From positions 623,217 to 687,216 of the forward strand of contig NZ_BLJO01000002.1 of assembly GCF_009932555.1 (NCBI RefSeq): a stretch of DNA of 64,000 nt. The letters run 5' to 3'. Source of the DNA: Steroidobacter agaridevorans. GTDB taxonomy: Bacteria > Pseudomonadota > Gammaproteobacteria > Steroidobacterales > Steroidobacteraceae. Below are positions 26,568 to 34,756 of this stretch, piece after piece (within the stretch, counting starts at the first letter, position 1; every line of letters starts with the position of its first letter). Under the pieces are notes generated by a model. The model saw only the letters and a program-made list of their open reading frames with translations, was not told the DNA's origin and did not search any database. The translations under genes and the position numbers were made by a program.

Positions 26568-29447
26568 TCAGAACGACATCCGTACCCCGAGCCGGAACAC
26601 CCGGCCCATGGTGTCGTACAGCACGCGATTGGTCTGTGGGTACGCCGGCGTGTTGTTGGCATCCGGCCCGTTGCCGACCAGCTCCGGATCGGTGTTCAAC
26701 AGGTTGCGGATGGAGACAAAGGCTTCGGCTTCGGCCGGCCCGACCGCGAACGAGTACGTGGCCGACGCGTCCAGATAGAACGCACCGTCGATGTCGTTCT
26801 CGTCGATCGTGCGATGCTCGACCGTCGACACCGGGCAGTTGCTGGCGCACTCGATGAACGAGTTGTTATAAACGCCGCTGCTCACGCCGCGCCCGATCAG
26901 CGTGAACGACAGCATGTCCACCGCATAAGTCGCGCTGAGGCGATAACTCCAGCTCGGCGTCGCATTCGCCCCCTGGTTCATGCCGGCATAATCGATCGGA
27001 AAATCGATGCCGTTATCCGTGATGTTCTCTAGGTAGTGCGTCGCCAGTCCGCGCAACGACAGGTCGCCATGACCCAGCGCGAGCCGGTAGCTCGCCTCGA
27101 TGTCCAGCCCCTTCGTCCTCTGACTGGCGAAGTTGAACGGCACCAGCAGAATCTCCGAGATCTGCTGCACGTCGCCGACAGTAATGTAGCTGATGTTGTC
27201 GCAGAAAGATTGCACATTCTGCTCGAAACATAGATCAACTGTGTTCTGCGCCGTGACCGTGCCGATCGCGTCCTGGATTTCGATATCGAAATAGTCCACC
27301 GAGAATGCGAGGCCCGGCACGAACGACGGCGTGACGACCACGCCGATGCCGAGCGACTCGGCCTCTTCCGGCACCAGCGCCAGGCTGCCCGTCTGCTTTT
27401 GTACGAACTGCAGCGCCTGATTGCTCGGCGGCACATTGACGGTGTTGGTCCGTGCCGTGCCCGCCGCGAACAGCTCGTTGAGATTGGGCGCGCGAATATC
27501 CTTGGAGCCCGTCACCCGGAACTTCACGTCCGCGATGGGCTGATACGTCAGGCCCGCTTTCCAGGTCTCGACATTGCCCGAGATGCTGTAGTCGGTAAAG
27601 CGCAAGGCGCCATTGAAATCCAGTCCTTCCCACAGCGGCACGACCGTTTCGACGTAGCCTTCAGCGACGTGATAGTCGCCTTTGGTGACCAGGTAGTTGC
27701 CATACAGCCAGCCGCTCTGATACTGCGTCTCGACGAAGCCGTCGATCTTCTCCTCGCGCCATTCGCCGCCGAACGCGAGCGACACCGGGCCGGCCCAGGT
27801 GCTGAAGATGTTATTGGTCGCGAAGTTGAATGCCGCGACGTCCTGCGTCAGCTCCTGCTCGCGATACGGATCGCTGGGAATGATGTAGTCGAGCGCGGCT
27901 TGCGTTACGCCGCCGATTCCAATGCGGTTGATGGGCACGCAGCCGTTGCCCGGATCGGTGATCGACGAACGGCACACGATCTCTCCAGTCGTCGGGTGAA
28001 CAACAGCGTCCTGCGCGAGCGCCATGCGCGCGTTGTTCCAAGTGTTGATGAGCTGCTCCTCGAGTTTGGCGACACCACGCTGTAGATAGGTGTCCCAATG
28101 CCACTCTCGGCCGATCAATGTGAAATCGCCGTCGGCGCCGATGAGATATCGATTCACCTCGCGCTCGTTGTCGCTGCCCGCCGCCGGAATGCCAGCGTTG
28201 GTCGTGCCCATGACGAAGGATGCGATGTCGGGATCGTTCGCCGCGTTGTACTGGGCAATCTGCTGCACGACCGATGCTGGCAGATAGGCGTTGTCGGCGC
28301 GGATCGTGACGTTGCCGACGTTGGGCGTCTGCTGATAGTAGCTGAGCCCCTGGTACTCGTTGTGCGACACCTGCGCGAACACTGTCACCGCCGATGTCAA
28401 CTCGAAACTCGCGCGACCGAAGATCGTGCGCCGTTCCTCGTCGGGCGCGAGCGAATTGCTGCCTTCGTGGCCCTGACTCGTGTACTGCCAGTCGCCACCC
28501 ATCATCCATGGATTGCTCGCGTTCGTCGTGCCATATGCCAGCCGTCCCACGGTTGCGCGCCCCGTCGTCCGATCGATCGTGCCGAAGTACGTGCCTCGCA
28601 ACGGTCCACTCACGATCAAGCCGCCGGGCGTGTGCTGACTGGGGCCGATGCCCGCCTGCACCAGGCGAAACGGCTGACCGTTGGTCGCGGTGTAGTTCGG
28701 ATTATTGATCTGGAAGAAGCCGGTGTCGTTCCAGTCACGGTCGATGGTGTGAACGCCGTCCTGCGTAAAGTATTCACTGCTGAACAGCAGGTGGCCGCGG
28801 CCGCCGGCGAACGGCATGCCCCCGGCGAGCGTGAACGTGTGATTGGGATTGTCGTCGTAGGTCGTGACGCCATACTCGTAGTCGGTCTTCACGCCCGTGA
28901 AGTCCCGATCGAGGATGAAGTTCACGACGCCGCCGACGGCATCCGACCCGTAGGCTGCCGAAGCACCGCCCGTGACGATTTCGACACGTTCGATCAGCGC
29001 TTGCGGAAACGTATTGATGTCGACGCTTCCGGTTGACGCGGAAGCCACCGAACGCTGGCCATCGAGCAGCACCAGCGTGCGATTCGTGCCAAGCGAGCGA
29101 AGGTTGATTGCGGCGATCCCCGCTTGTCCGTTGCTCAGCGCACCGGACGAGTTGGACGCCGTTGCGCTGCCGACGACCGAGGGCAGCGTATTCACAAAGT
29201 CGGCGACGTTGGCGGTACCCGCGGTCTGGATCTCCTCCGCACCCAGCACACTTACCGGCGTTGGCGCATCGTAGCCGTCACGCGCAATGCGAGTGCCGGT
29301 GACGGTGACTGAATCGATCGGACCTTCCGCCGTCGACGTTTCCTGCGCTTCGGCATTGAGCGCGGCGAGCGATGCAGATGTCAGCACCACCCCGAGACAT
29401 CTGCAAACAGCAGCACGCAGCGAGAGACAAGACGTGAGCTTGGACAT
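26568..29447 (-). CDS. TonB-dependent outer-membrane receptor under glycine riboswitch
   Basis: A 959-residue TBDR for energy-dependent import through the outer membrane. A signal peptide ends near ALNAEAQ; a TonB-box-like stretch DSVTVTGTRI is followed by the plug domain (VSVLGAEEIQTAGTANVADF, LRSLGTNRTLVLLDGQR, VEIVTGGASAAYGSDAVGGV) and a 22-strand barrel ending RVFRLGVRMSF. This is the type often linked to peptide or complex-substrate uptake rather than siderophores. The ATG at 29447 has GGGAG 8 bases upstream. It is the first gene after a tandem glycine riboswitch and is followed by an exported M20 hydrolase, so a glycine-containing substrate is the natural hypothesis. Confidence 0.92.
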   Translation of the reverse strand: MSKLTSCLSLRAAVCRCLGVVLTSASLAALNAEAQETSTAEGPIDSVTVTGTRIARDGYDAPTPVSVLGAEEIQTAGTANVADFVNTLPSVVGSATASNSSGALSNGQAGIAAINLRSLGTNRTLVLLDGQRSVASASTGSVDINTFPQALIERVEIVTGGASAAYGSDAVGGVVNFILDRDFTGVKTDYEYGVTTYDDNPNHTFTLAGGMPFAGGRGHLLFSSEYFTQDGVHTIDRDWNDTGFFQINNPNYTATNGQPFRLVQAGIGPSQHTPGGLIVSGPLRGTYFGTIDRTTGRATVGRLAYGTTNASNPWMMGGDWQYTSQGHEGSNSLAPDEERRTIFGRASFELTSAVTVFAQVSHNEYQGLSYYQQTPNVGNVTIRADNAYLPASVVQQIAQYNAANDPDIASFVMGTTNAGIPAAGSDNEREVNRYLIGADGDFTLIGREWHWDTYLQRGVAKLEEQLINTWNNARMALAQDAVVHPTTGEIVCRSSITDPGNGCVPINRIGIGGVTQAALDYIIPSDPYREQELTQDVAAFNFATNNIFSTWAGPVSLAFGGEWREEKIDGFVETQYQSGWLYGNYLVTKGDYHVAEGYVETVVPLWEGLDFNGALRFTDYSISGNVETWKAGLTYQPIADVKFRVTGSKDIRAPNLNELFAAGTARTNTVNVPPSNQALQFVQKQTGSLALVPEEAESLGIGVVVTPSFVPGLAFSVDYFDIEIQDAIGTVTAQNTVDLCFEQNVQSFCDNISYITVGDVQQISEILLVPFNFASQRTKGLDIEASYRLALGHGDLSLRGLATHYLENITDNGIDFPIDYAGMNQGANATPSWSYRLSATYAVDMLSFTLIGRGVSSGVYNNSFIECASNCPVSTVEHRTIDENDIDGAFYLDASATYSFAVGPAEAEAFVSIRNLLNTDPELVGNGPDANNTPAYPQTNRVLYDTMGRVFRLGVRMSF

Positions 29448-29473
29448 GACTCAACTCCCTCAGCACGGACAAT

Positions 29474-29511
29474 GCGGCGCGACCCTTTATTCATAGGGTT
29501 GTTTGCGCCGC
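29474..29511 (-). promoter_or_regulatory. Two-part hairpin between the riboswitch and the TBDR start
   Basis: On the minus strand GCGGCGC pairs with GCGCCGC (7 bp) and, inside it, ACCCT pairs with AGGGT (5 bp). The structure begins at the 3' end of the second glycine aptamer and stops about 14 bases before the ribosome site of the TBDR. No T-run follows, so if it is the expression platform it acts on translation or through Rho rather than as an intrinsic terminator. Confidence 0.5.
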
Positions 29512-29712
29512 TCCCGCTGTCCTGGTACCTGAGAGTTTCCGCACGGCTTGTTAAGGCCGCGCTTGCCCCGTCGGTGGAGACGCGTGCCTGCTCGCGCCTC
29601 GCTCTTCAGACGGCATCGAGGATTCGCAGTACTTGAGCCTGAGAGTTCATGGGAGATTGCTCCTTCGGCGGAGCGCCGACGTCGCCGTCGGCGCTCGCTC
29701 TCCTGCGAATCC
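29511..29712 (-). promoter_or_regulatory. Tandem glycine riboswitch (gcvT-type, two aptamers)
   Basis: Read on the minus strand, aptamer 1 (29712 to 29620) starts and ends with the fully paired 10-bp P1 GGATTCGCAG / CTGCGAATCC. It holds GGAGAG (29698-29703), CCGAAGGAGCAA (29657-29668) and CTCTCAGGC (around 29637-29645). Aptamer 2 (about 29611 to 29511) repeats the pattern: GAAGAGC, CACCGACGGGGCAA (29563-29576) and GGAAACTCTCAGGT leading to the AGGACAG 3' strand. These are the conserved parts of the glycine riboswitch, in the usual tandem order with a short linker. Glycine is therefore the expected ligand. The switch lies in the leader of the TBDR-M20 operon, 64 bases before the start codon. 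Whether glycine turns expression on or off cannot be read from the sequence. Confidence 0.92.
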
Positions 29713-29717
29713 AAGCT

Positions 29718-29736
29718 CATACAAGCATCTTGTATG
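29718..29736. promoter_or_regulatory. Perfect 8-3-8 inverted repeat just upstream of the glycine riboswitch
   Basis: CATACAAG and CTTGTATG flank a 3-base centre, 5 bases before the first riboswitch aptamer begins. The half-site is AT-rich and typical of operators for GntR- or MarR-type dimers. It could instead be a 5' leader hairpin if transcription starts further upstream. No regulator gene is adjacent. Confidence 0.5.
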
Positions 29737-29936
29737 CCAGGATATTTCCTGGCGCGCGCACCACTGTGAAGCGCACGACGCTCACGGCGGCGTCCGCGCA
29801 TTTTGTTTCGAGAAATTCAACTTGTTATAACGCGAGCGAGACTGGCTCGCTCAGGAACGCTGCTCGAAAAGGGGGCGTTCGCGATGCTGCACGCAAGGGC
29901 GCCGCGTGCAGGCAGCTGCTTCGCGACTGTGCAGCG

Positions 29937-30431
29937 TCAGGGAATGGCCTTGAAAACTTCGATGGGCTCGATGGGCATCATCATCACTAGCGGAATCTCA
30001 CGGGTCGTCGACGCCTGGTAATTCCTGTACGGCGGAAACACACTCACCATGAAATCCCACACTCGCGAGCGCTCCTCGCCGCGCGGCTCACGCCAAACCG
30101 CCCGAAAGGCCTGGGTTGCGATCTGAAACGCCAGCTCCCTGCTTTCTTTGATATTGAGATACCAGGCCGGATGATGATCCGCCCCGCCCTTGGATGCGAC
30201 CACCACCACTTCGCCGCCGATATCGCCATAGTTGAGCGGCGTGATGATGGTCCGACCGCTCTTGCGGCCGACATAGCGCAATAACAGCGTGGTGTTGAAC
30301 TTGTGGCCGCCGATATCGCTCACGTCGACGATGTGACCCTCGGCGCCACCGGAGCGCAGATATCTGTCCAGATGCTCGGTCTTCCAATTGCGCCGCGCCT
30401 TGGCGATTTCCAGATAACTTTCGTCGCTCAC
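29937..30431 (-). CDS. F420-type nitroreductase-fold (DUF385/Ddn) protein
   Basis: A 164-residue protein of the deazaflavin-dependent nitroreductase family, a split-barrel fold that in actinobacteria binds F420. The family core is visible: HKFNTTLLLRYVGRKSGRTI, GDIGGEVVVVASKGGADHHP and AWYLNIK. Proteobacterial members exist, but cofactor use there is not established. The start is a GTG at 30431, whose bases overlap the stop of the EthD gene (GTGA), so translation is coupled. It follows EthD in a two-gene unit on the minus strand. A redox role on a hydrophobic substrate is likely by family only. Confidence 0.85.
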   Translation of the reverse strand: MSDESYLEIAKARRNWKTEHLDRYLRSGGAEGHIVDVSDIGGHKFNTTLLLRYVGRKSGRTIITPLNYGDIGGEVVVVASKGGADHHPAWYLNIKESRELAFQIATQAFRAVWREPRGEERSRVWDFMVSVFPPYRNYQASTTREIPLVMMMPIEPIEVFKAIP

Positions 30432-30820
30432 GATGGCTTGACCTCGCCGCCGCCCACCGGCGAATCGAACTCCTCGACGGTGCACACCGGATTGCTGTTG
30501 GTCGCGAACAGCCTTCTTTCATCCTCGAGCCGGGCTTGCAGAAACTGCGGATTGCTCAGGCCCTGCATGGCCGCTTCGAAATCCGCCCGCGTGTGCCACC
30601 AGATCTCCATGATGCAGTCGTAGCCCGGATGGATGACTTCGCCCGTGAGCGGATTCTTCTCGGGCTTCACGTACCGGCGCACGTAACGTTGCGCGTTCGG
30701 TAGAGAGGGTTTCGCGCCCATGCGCCTGGCGAACTGAGAATGCTGGTTCTCGTAATAGCTCATGAACTCTTCCATGCTCATGTCGGCGCGCTTTTTCAGG
30801 AACACGACCTGCTTGATCAT
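30428..30820 (-). CDS. EthD-domain protein
   Basis: A 130-residue dimeric ferredoxin-like (EthD) protein: MIKQVVFLKKRADMSMEEFM, YYENQHSQFARRMG, RRYVKPEKNPLTGEVIHPGY, and DCIMEIWWHTRADFEAAMQG. EthD-type proteins assist or catalyse small oxidations and ring or ether degradation. It overlaps the next gene by 4 bases (GTGA). The upstream gap to the M23 gene is 66 bases, so it may have its own promoter. The partner protein makes a two-component catabolic pair likely. Confidence 0.85.
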   Translation of the reverse strand: MIKQVVFLKKRADMSMEEFMSYYENQHSQFARRMGAKPSLPNAQRYVRRYVKPEKNPLTGEVIHPGYDCIMEIWWHTRADFEAAMQGLSNPQFLQARLEDERRLFATNSNPVCTVEEFDSPVGGGEVKPS

Positions 30821-30886
30821 AGTCTCGACTTTGCTCGCCGGCCCGCGCCGCCGCCTTGACAGTTGGCGACACGGGCCGTTCAGCGC

Positions 30887-31960
30887 TCACTTGCACTTGT
30901 ACTTGGGGAACCCCGAGCACGTTCCCGATAGGCACTTGTGATCGTTGCCCACGGATCCCGCCTTCCCACAGGACTCGCCCGCCGCCAGTTTCGGCCGGCA
31001 TTCGTTGACCTTGGCGTCCAGGCCCTTGTCGCAGTACTTGGATGACGAGCAGTCGTTGTCGCTCTTGCAAACGCAGGCTCCCTTGGCTCCGTCGACATCG
31101 CTGCACTTGCCTTCGGCACACGCATCGTCGTTGTAGCAGGTGCCACCCATGGCGACGGACTGCGGTGTGTAACATCTGCCGAAGCGGCACTTGCCGCTCA
31201 TGCATTGATCCGCGCCTCCCGCCACCTCGCACGTTTCATTGTCCGCGCGCTTCGCGACACAGCGATTCTTCTTGGTATCGATGCCTTTGTTGCAATACTG
31301 CGAGCTGGAACAGTCCGAATTGTTCTTGCACTCCGGCTCGGGATTCACGGTATAGGCCTTGCCGTCCTCGAGCTTGAGCTCCGCACCGTCGTTGAAGAAC
31401 CGGGGAACGAGTCGCACACCCGCGAGATCGCCGCTCGTCGGAGACACATCGGTGTTTGCGTCCGGCCGGACCACTTCGAAGTGCAAGTGCTCCGGCCAGG
31501 CGCAGCCCACTTTGCCCTCGTCGCCGAGATATTGGCCCTCGCTGACCTCATCGCCCACCCGCAGCCCGGCCTGGCCGCTCGAGCTCCATTGCCGCATGTG
31601 GGAATACTTGGTCCATTCGCCATCGGCATGCTCGATCCACAGATAATTGTTGTTGCAGGCATTGGTGTTGCGCCAGAAACGCTGCGGATTCTGTTGCTTG
31701 TCGCGACTGTCTTGCAGGTATCGAACGTGACCCGCTGCGGCGGCAACGATCTTGTAAGGTCCGTTGCCCCGCCCGACGATGTCGAACTTGCCTGGCGGAT
31801 CGTGGTCCTCGAAATCGCGATTGACGTGGATCTTGGTGCCGTCCGCGTACGGCAGCCGATACAGATTGGCGCTGTCTTCAGCGCCGGCGAGCTGGGATGT
31901 GACGGAAAGAACTGAAACAAACAACCAGGCTGCTAGCCTCGCAGCGATCGAACGGTCCAT
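30887..31960 (-). CDS. Exported M23-type peptidase with Cys-rich Dickkopf-like repeats
   Basis: A 357-residue exported protein. After a signal peptide (LAAWLFVSVLSVTSQLAGA) comes an M23/LytM-like domain (about 30-195) with GKFDIVGRG, HADGEWTKYSHM, GDEVSEGQYLG and HLHFEVVRP, the HxH zinc motif. The remaining 150 residues hold Cys-rich segments such as CKNNSDCSSSQYCNKG, CMSGKCRFGRCY and CKSDNDCSSSKYCDKG. They recall Dickkopf N-terminal and myxobacterial Cys-rich repeats. The first conserved histidine of M23 is not clear, so peptidoglycan cleavage is uncertain. It could be a wall-binding or inhibitory protein. The Cys-rich tail is rare in proteobacteria. Confidence 0.8.
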   Translation of the reverse strand: MDRSIAARLAAWLFVSVLSVTSQLAGAEDSANLYRLPYADGTKIHVNRDFEDHDPPGKFDIVGRGNGPYKIVAAAAGHVRYLQDSRDKQQNPQRFWRNTNACNNNYLWIEHADGEWTKYSHMRQWSSSGQAGLRVGDEVSEGQYLGDEGKVGCAWPEHLHFEVVRPDANTDVSPTSGDLAGVRLVPRFFNDGAELKLEDGKAYTVNPEPECKNNSDCSSSQYCNKGIDTKKNRCVAKRADNETCEVAGGADQCMSGKCRFGRCYTPQSVAMGGTCYNDDACAEGKCSDVDGAKGACVCKSDNDCSSSKYCDKGLDAKVNECRPKLAAGESCGKAGSVGNDHKCLSGTCSGFPKYKCK

Positions 31961-32072
31961 GTGGTACTGCTCCCCGAGTGGGTGTGAGTGACCTCCCGCT
32001 GTCCGTTCTGGAAATTAGAGACAAGCGCCGCGATGGTGAATGGATCTGAAGTGCATCGCCCGGACGGGCAGC

Positions 32073-32103
32073 GCTCCCCGGAAGCCGCGCGCTTCCGGGG
32101 AGC
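32073..32103. repeat. Perfect 13-bp hairpin between S10 and M23 genes
   Basis: GCTCCCCGGAAGC and GCTTCCGGGGAGC pair perfectly around CGCGC, 8 bases after the S10 stop. Both neighbours are on minus, but the only T-rich tail (CTTTGCTTT) lies on the plus side. It may stabilise the S10 mRNA 3' end or terminate with Rho. It is the strongest stem found in the window. Confidence 0.6.
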
Positions 32104-32110
32104 CTTTGCT

Positions 32111-33673
32111 TTACTGCGCGTTCTGGTCGATGAACGTCTTGATGTGTTCGCTGAACTTGCCCATCGAGCCGGGGTGCACGTACATCATGTGGCCCGCCTC
32201 GTAGAACTCGAGTTGCACATTACGCCGCAGCTCCGGCGTGACGTTGAGATGGTCGATGGCGTGTTTCACGGTGCCGTACGGGCACGCGAGATCGAAATAA
32301 CCCGTCTGCACCAGCACCTTCATCTTCGGGTTCATGGTCATCGCATAGGAGATATCGGGCAGCACGTTCGCATACGGAACCTTCTGGCCGTTGGTATCGG
32401 GCTGCACGTGGCTCTGATCCCAATCCTTGTACAGACCGGCCGAGAGCTCGTACTTCAGTTCCGAACGCACGTTCAATTCGTCGCGAACGTAGGCGTTGTA
32501 AGTGGCGACGATGGCCGGCGCCACGGCGCTTGCATACGGGTCGAACGCGGTCGTTTCGGCAATCCGGCTCGGCATGCCGCCGGCAAAGCGTGAATCGATG
32601 CGACCGATCGTCTTGCCCTGCGCACGCATCAGCTCCTGCAGGAAATGGTTCTCGTCCATACGCAGGTTGGCCGCGTCCCAGTACGCAGCACTCACACCTG
32701 TATAACGTGCAAGACCCTCGAGCGCGGCTTGACGCTCTTCAGGCGTCGCTCGCGCGCCCTTGTAGAGGATCGGGTGATAGACGGTCTCGATCCACTGCTC
32801 CACTTCGCGCAGGAACGGCAACAGCTCGGGCGGCTGTGGGTTGAGCGCCTTGTGATACCAGGCAGTCGCGGCATACGTGGACATGAAATTGGAGTCGCCC
32901 GCATCGGTGTTCAGGCCGGCCGTGCCACTGACGAAGTCCAGGTAAGGCGACACCAGGATGATGCCGTTCAACGCCACGTTGTGCCGGGTCAGCAGGTCGT
33001 AGGTCACGCCGCCGGTGCGGATGCCGCCGTAGCTTTCGCCGAGCACGAATTTCGGACTGGCCCAGCGCCGGTACTCGCCGAGATAGCGCACGATGAAGTT
33101 GGACACCGACTTGATGTCGTTGTCCACGCCCCAGAACTGCTTGCCCTCGGCCTTGCCGACCGGGCGCGAGAAGCCGGTGCCGACCGGATCGATCAACACC
33201 AGATCGGCGCGATCCAGAAAGCTGTACTCGTTGTCCACGAGCTTGAAGGGACCGCGCGTGTTGCTGGCGAGATCCTCGAGCACCGCGCGACGCGGGCCGA
33301 GAATGCCCATGTGCAGCCATGCCGAGGCCGATCCCGGACCGCCATTGTATGCAAACACGATCGGGCGCGTGCGCGCATCCTGGCCCTGACGGACATAAGC
33401 GGTGAAGCCGAACAGCGCGATCGGCTCGTCCTTCTCGTCCTTCATCAGCAGCGTGCCGGTGGTCGCCTCGTAGTCGACCGCCTTGCCGCCGATGCGAATC
33501 TGATGGCGCGAGGTCCACACCTTCGCCTCGGGCTTCGGCTTCTCCTGCGTCTCCGCGCCCTCTTTCTTTTCCTGCTCGGCGGGCGGTGTCGGCTCGGCCG
33601 CGGCATTGGATACAATAGGCGCTGCGAGCCAGATAAAGGCAGCCAGCGCGGCGGCGACGCCATGCTTTTTCAT
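32111..33673 (-). CDS. Exported S10-family serine carboxypeptidase
   Basis: A 520-residue serine carboxypeptidase-type protein. A signal peptide (KKHGVAAALAAFIWLAAPIV) and a Glu/Lys-rich linker precede the alpha/beta-hydrolase core. FAYNGGPGSASAWLHMGILG supplies the oxyanion hole, VLGESYGGIRTGG the nucleophile Ser, VLVQTGYFDLACPYG the Asp and EFYEAGHMMYV the His. The enzyme should remove C-terminal amino acids from peptides in the periplasm. The ATG at 33673 is used since it gives the signal peptide directly. Together with the M20 hydrolase and the M23 gene it points to extracellular peptide use. Confidence 0.9.
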   Translation of the reverse strand: MKKHGVAAALAAFIWLAAPIVSNAAAEPTPPAEQEKKEGAETQEKPKPEAKVWTSRHQIRIGGKAVDYEATTGTLLMKDEKDEPIALFGFTAYVRQGQDARTRPIVFAYNGGPGSASAWLHMGILGPRRAVLEDLASNTRGPFKLVDNEYSFLDRADLVLIDPVGTGFSRPVGKAEGKQFWGVDNDIKSVSNFIVRYLGEYRRWASPKFVLGESYGGIRTGGVTYDLLTRHNVALNGIILVSPYLDFVSGTAGLNTDAGDSNFMSTYAATAWYHKALNPQPPELLPFLREVEQWIETVYHPILYKGARATPEERQAALEGLARYTGVSAAYWDAANLRMDENHFLQELMRAQGKTIGRIDSRFAGGMPSRIAETTAFDPYASAVAPAIVATYNAYVRDELNVRSELKYELSAGLYKDWDQSHVQPDTNGQKVPYANVLPDISYAMTMNPKMKVLVQTGYFDLACPYGTVKHAIDHLNVTPELRRNVQLEFYEAGHMMYVHPGSMGKFSEHIKTFIDQNAQ

Positions 33674-33799
33674 CTTGCGATCTACCTGCAGTGATTCAGG
33701 GGGCGGCAAGTATATTTGTGTCGCCACTGTATGACGAGCGCAAGGGCTTGGGCATGCAGGTCGATGACAAAGGTTTCATTTGGAGTTCGGGGAACGTCG

Positions 33800-34756
33800 A
33801 TGGCCAAGGGACTTTTCAGTCAATCGGTGTGTCTGCTGACGAACGGTCAGGCCACGCTGCTCGGCATGAAATCGGCGTTGCAGAGACACGGCTTCGAAAT
33901 CGTCAAGGAAATACGCCCCCTCAAGGATTGGCAGTTTGGCGGTCCTGCGGTGGTCGTCGCCTACCGCCCCGAAGTGAACGGCTATGCAATCCTGGATCTC
34001 GTCGACAGGCCTTGGCCCGACACGATGGGCCACCCCGAGTCCGAGGTCACGACGTTCGGCGCGTGGTCCATGGGTCACTTCGGTCCCTGGGCTTTCCCTA
34101 ACGGCTTGCAGCGTTCCATTCAGCATGCATGGTCCTGGGCCGCCGGCCGGAGCATCGCGAACGCTCATGCCGGATTCATCCGCATCCGGCTGAGATATTC
34201 AGTCGGCGCCGGCGACGATGCGCCGCTATTGCCCGCGAACTACGATCCCGTCGATGAGCTGAACTTTCTCAGTCGCCTGGTGCTGGCGGCCGGTGAAGCG
34301 GCCGGCGTGCTGTGCTATTTCAATCCCAATGGCGAAGTGCTGCGAGATCGCGAGGGCTTCTCCAGAGTATGGCGCGATTGCGTGTCGCACGAGCTGATTC
34401 CTTTACCGCTCTGGACCAACGTTCGCCTGTTCAAGCTCACCGATCGGCTCGCCCTGATGGATACCGTCGGCAACAGCCAACTGGACCGCATGGACATCGA
34501 AGCGATCTTCGCCAACGACGAGTACGAACCTTCGAATGTAGATAACTACTTGCGCAACGTGTCGCTGTATCTGCTCCACTCCAATCCCGAGTTCGAGACC
34601 GGGCAAACCATGGACGGTCCCGGTGGCACCGGCTCGTCGTGGACGATCGAAGTGCTGGACGCCGGCTTGGTCAACCCGCCACGCAAGGTCCTGCGCCTGT
34701 ATCCGAAGCGACATGCGGCCGCGGTGGCCGAGGCAGTGGCAGGCGAGCGTGTATGA
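33800..34756 (+). CDS. DUF4261-like protein
   Basis: A 318-residue soluble protein beginning MAKGLFSQSVCLLTNGQATL. Segments such as LKDWQFGGPAVVVAYRPEVN, CYFNPNGEVLRDREGFSRVW and VRLFKLTDRLALMDTVGN with LHSNPEFETGQTMDGPGG fit the DUF4261 group, a poorly understood family also seen among immunity-type proteins. The start follows GGGGAA by 6 bases. Its stop overlaps the next start by 4 bases (ATGA), so it is coexpressed with the PhyH-type dioxygenase. No toxin gene is nearby, so an immunity role is not supported here. Confidence 0.6.
   Translation: MAKGLFSQSVCLLTNGQATLLGMKSALQRHGFEIVKEIRPLKDWQFGGPAVVVAYRPEVNGYAILDLVDRPWPDTMGHPESEVTTFGAWSMGHFGPWAFPNGLQRSIQHAWSWAAGRSIANAHAGFIRIRLRYSVGAGDDAPLLPANYDPVDELNFLSRLVLAAGEAAGVLCYFNPNGEVLRDREGFSRVWRDCVSHELIPLPLWTNVRLFKLTDRLALMDTVGNSQLDRMDIEAIFANDEYEPSNVDNYLRNVSLYLLHSNPEFETGQTMDGPGGTGSSWTIEVLDAGLVNPPRKVLRLYPKRHAAAVAEAVAGERV

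Noticed and set aside
29620..29712. Cobalamin or TPP riboswitch as an explanation for the leader upstream of the TBDR
   Set aside because: The conserved CTCTCAGG and CCGAAGGAGCAA cores and tandem arrangement are those of the glycine class; no B12 box or THI box is present.
32073..32103. Hairpin as an intrinsic terminator of the S10 gene
   Set aside because: No T-run follows on the minus strand; reported only as a structural repeat.
32645..33694. Plus-strand frame opposite the S10 peptidase
   Set aside because: Antisense of a gene with all catalytic motifs; sequence is low-complexity Arg/His/Leu.
33800..34756. DUF4261-like gene as an immunity protein
   Set aside because: No toxin, polymorphic-toxin or effector gene lies beside it; its partner is a dioxygenase.
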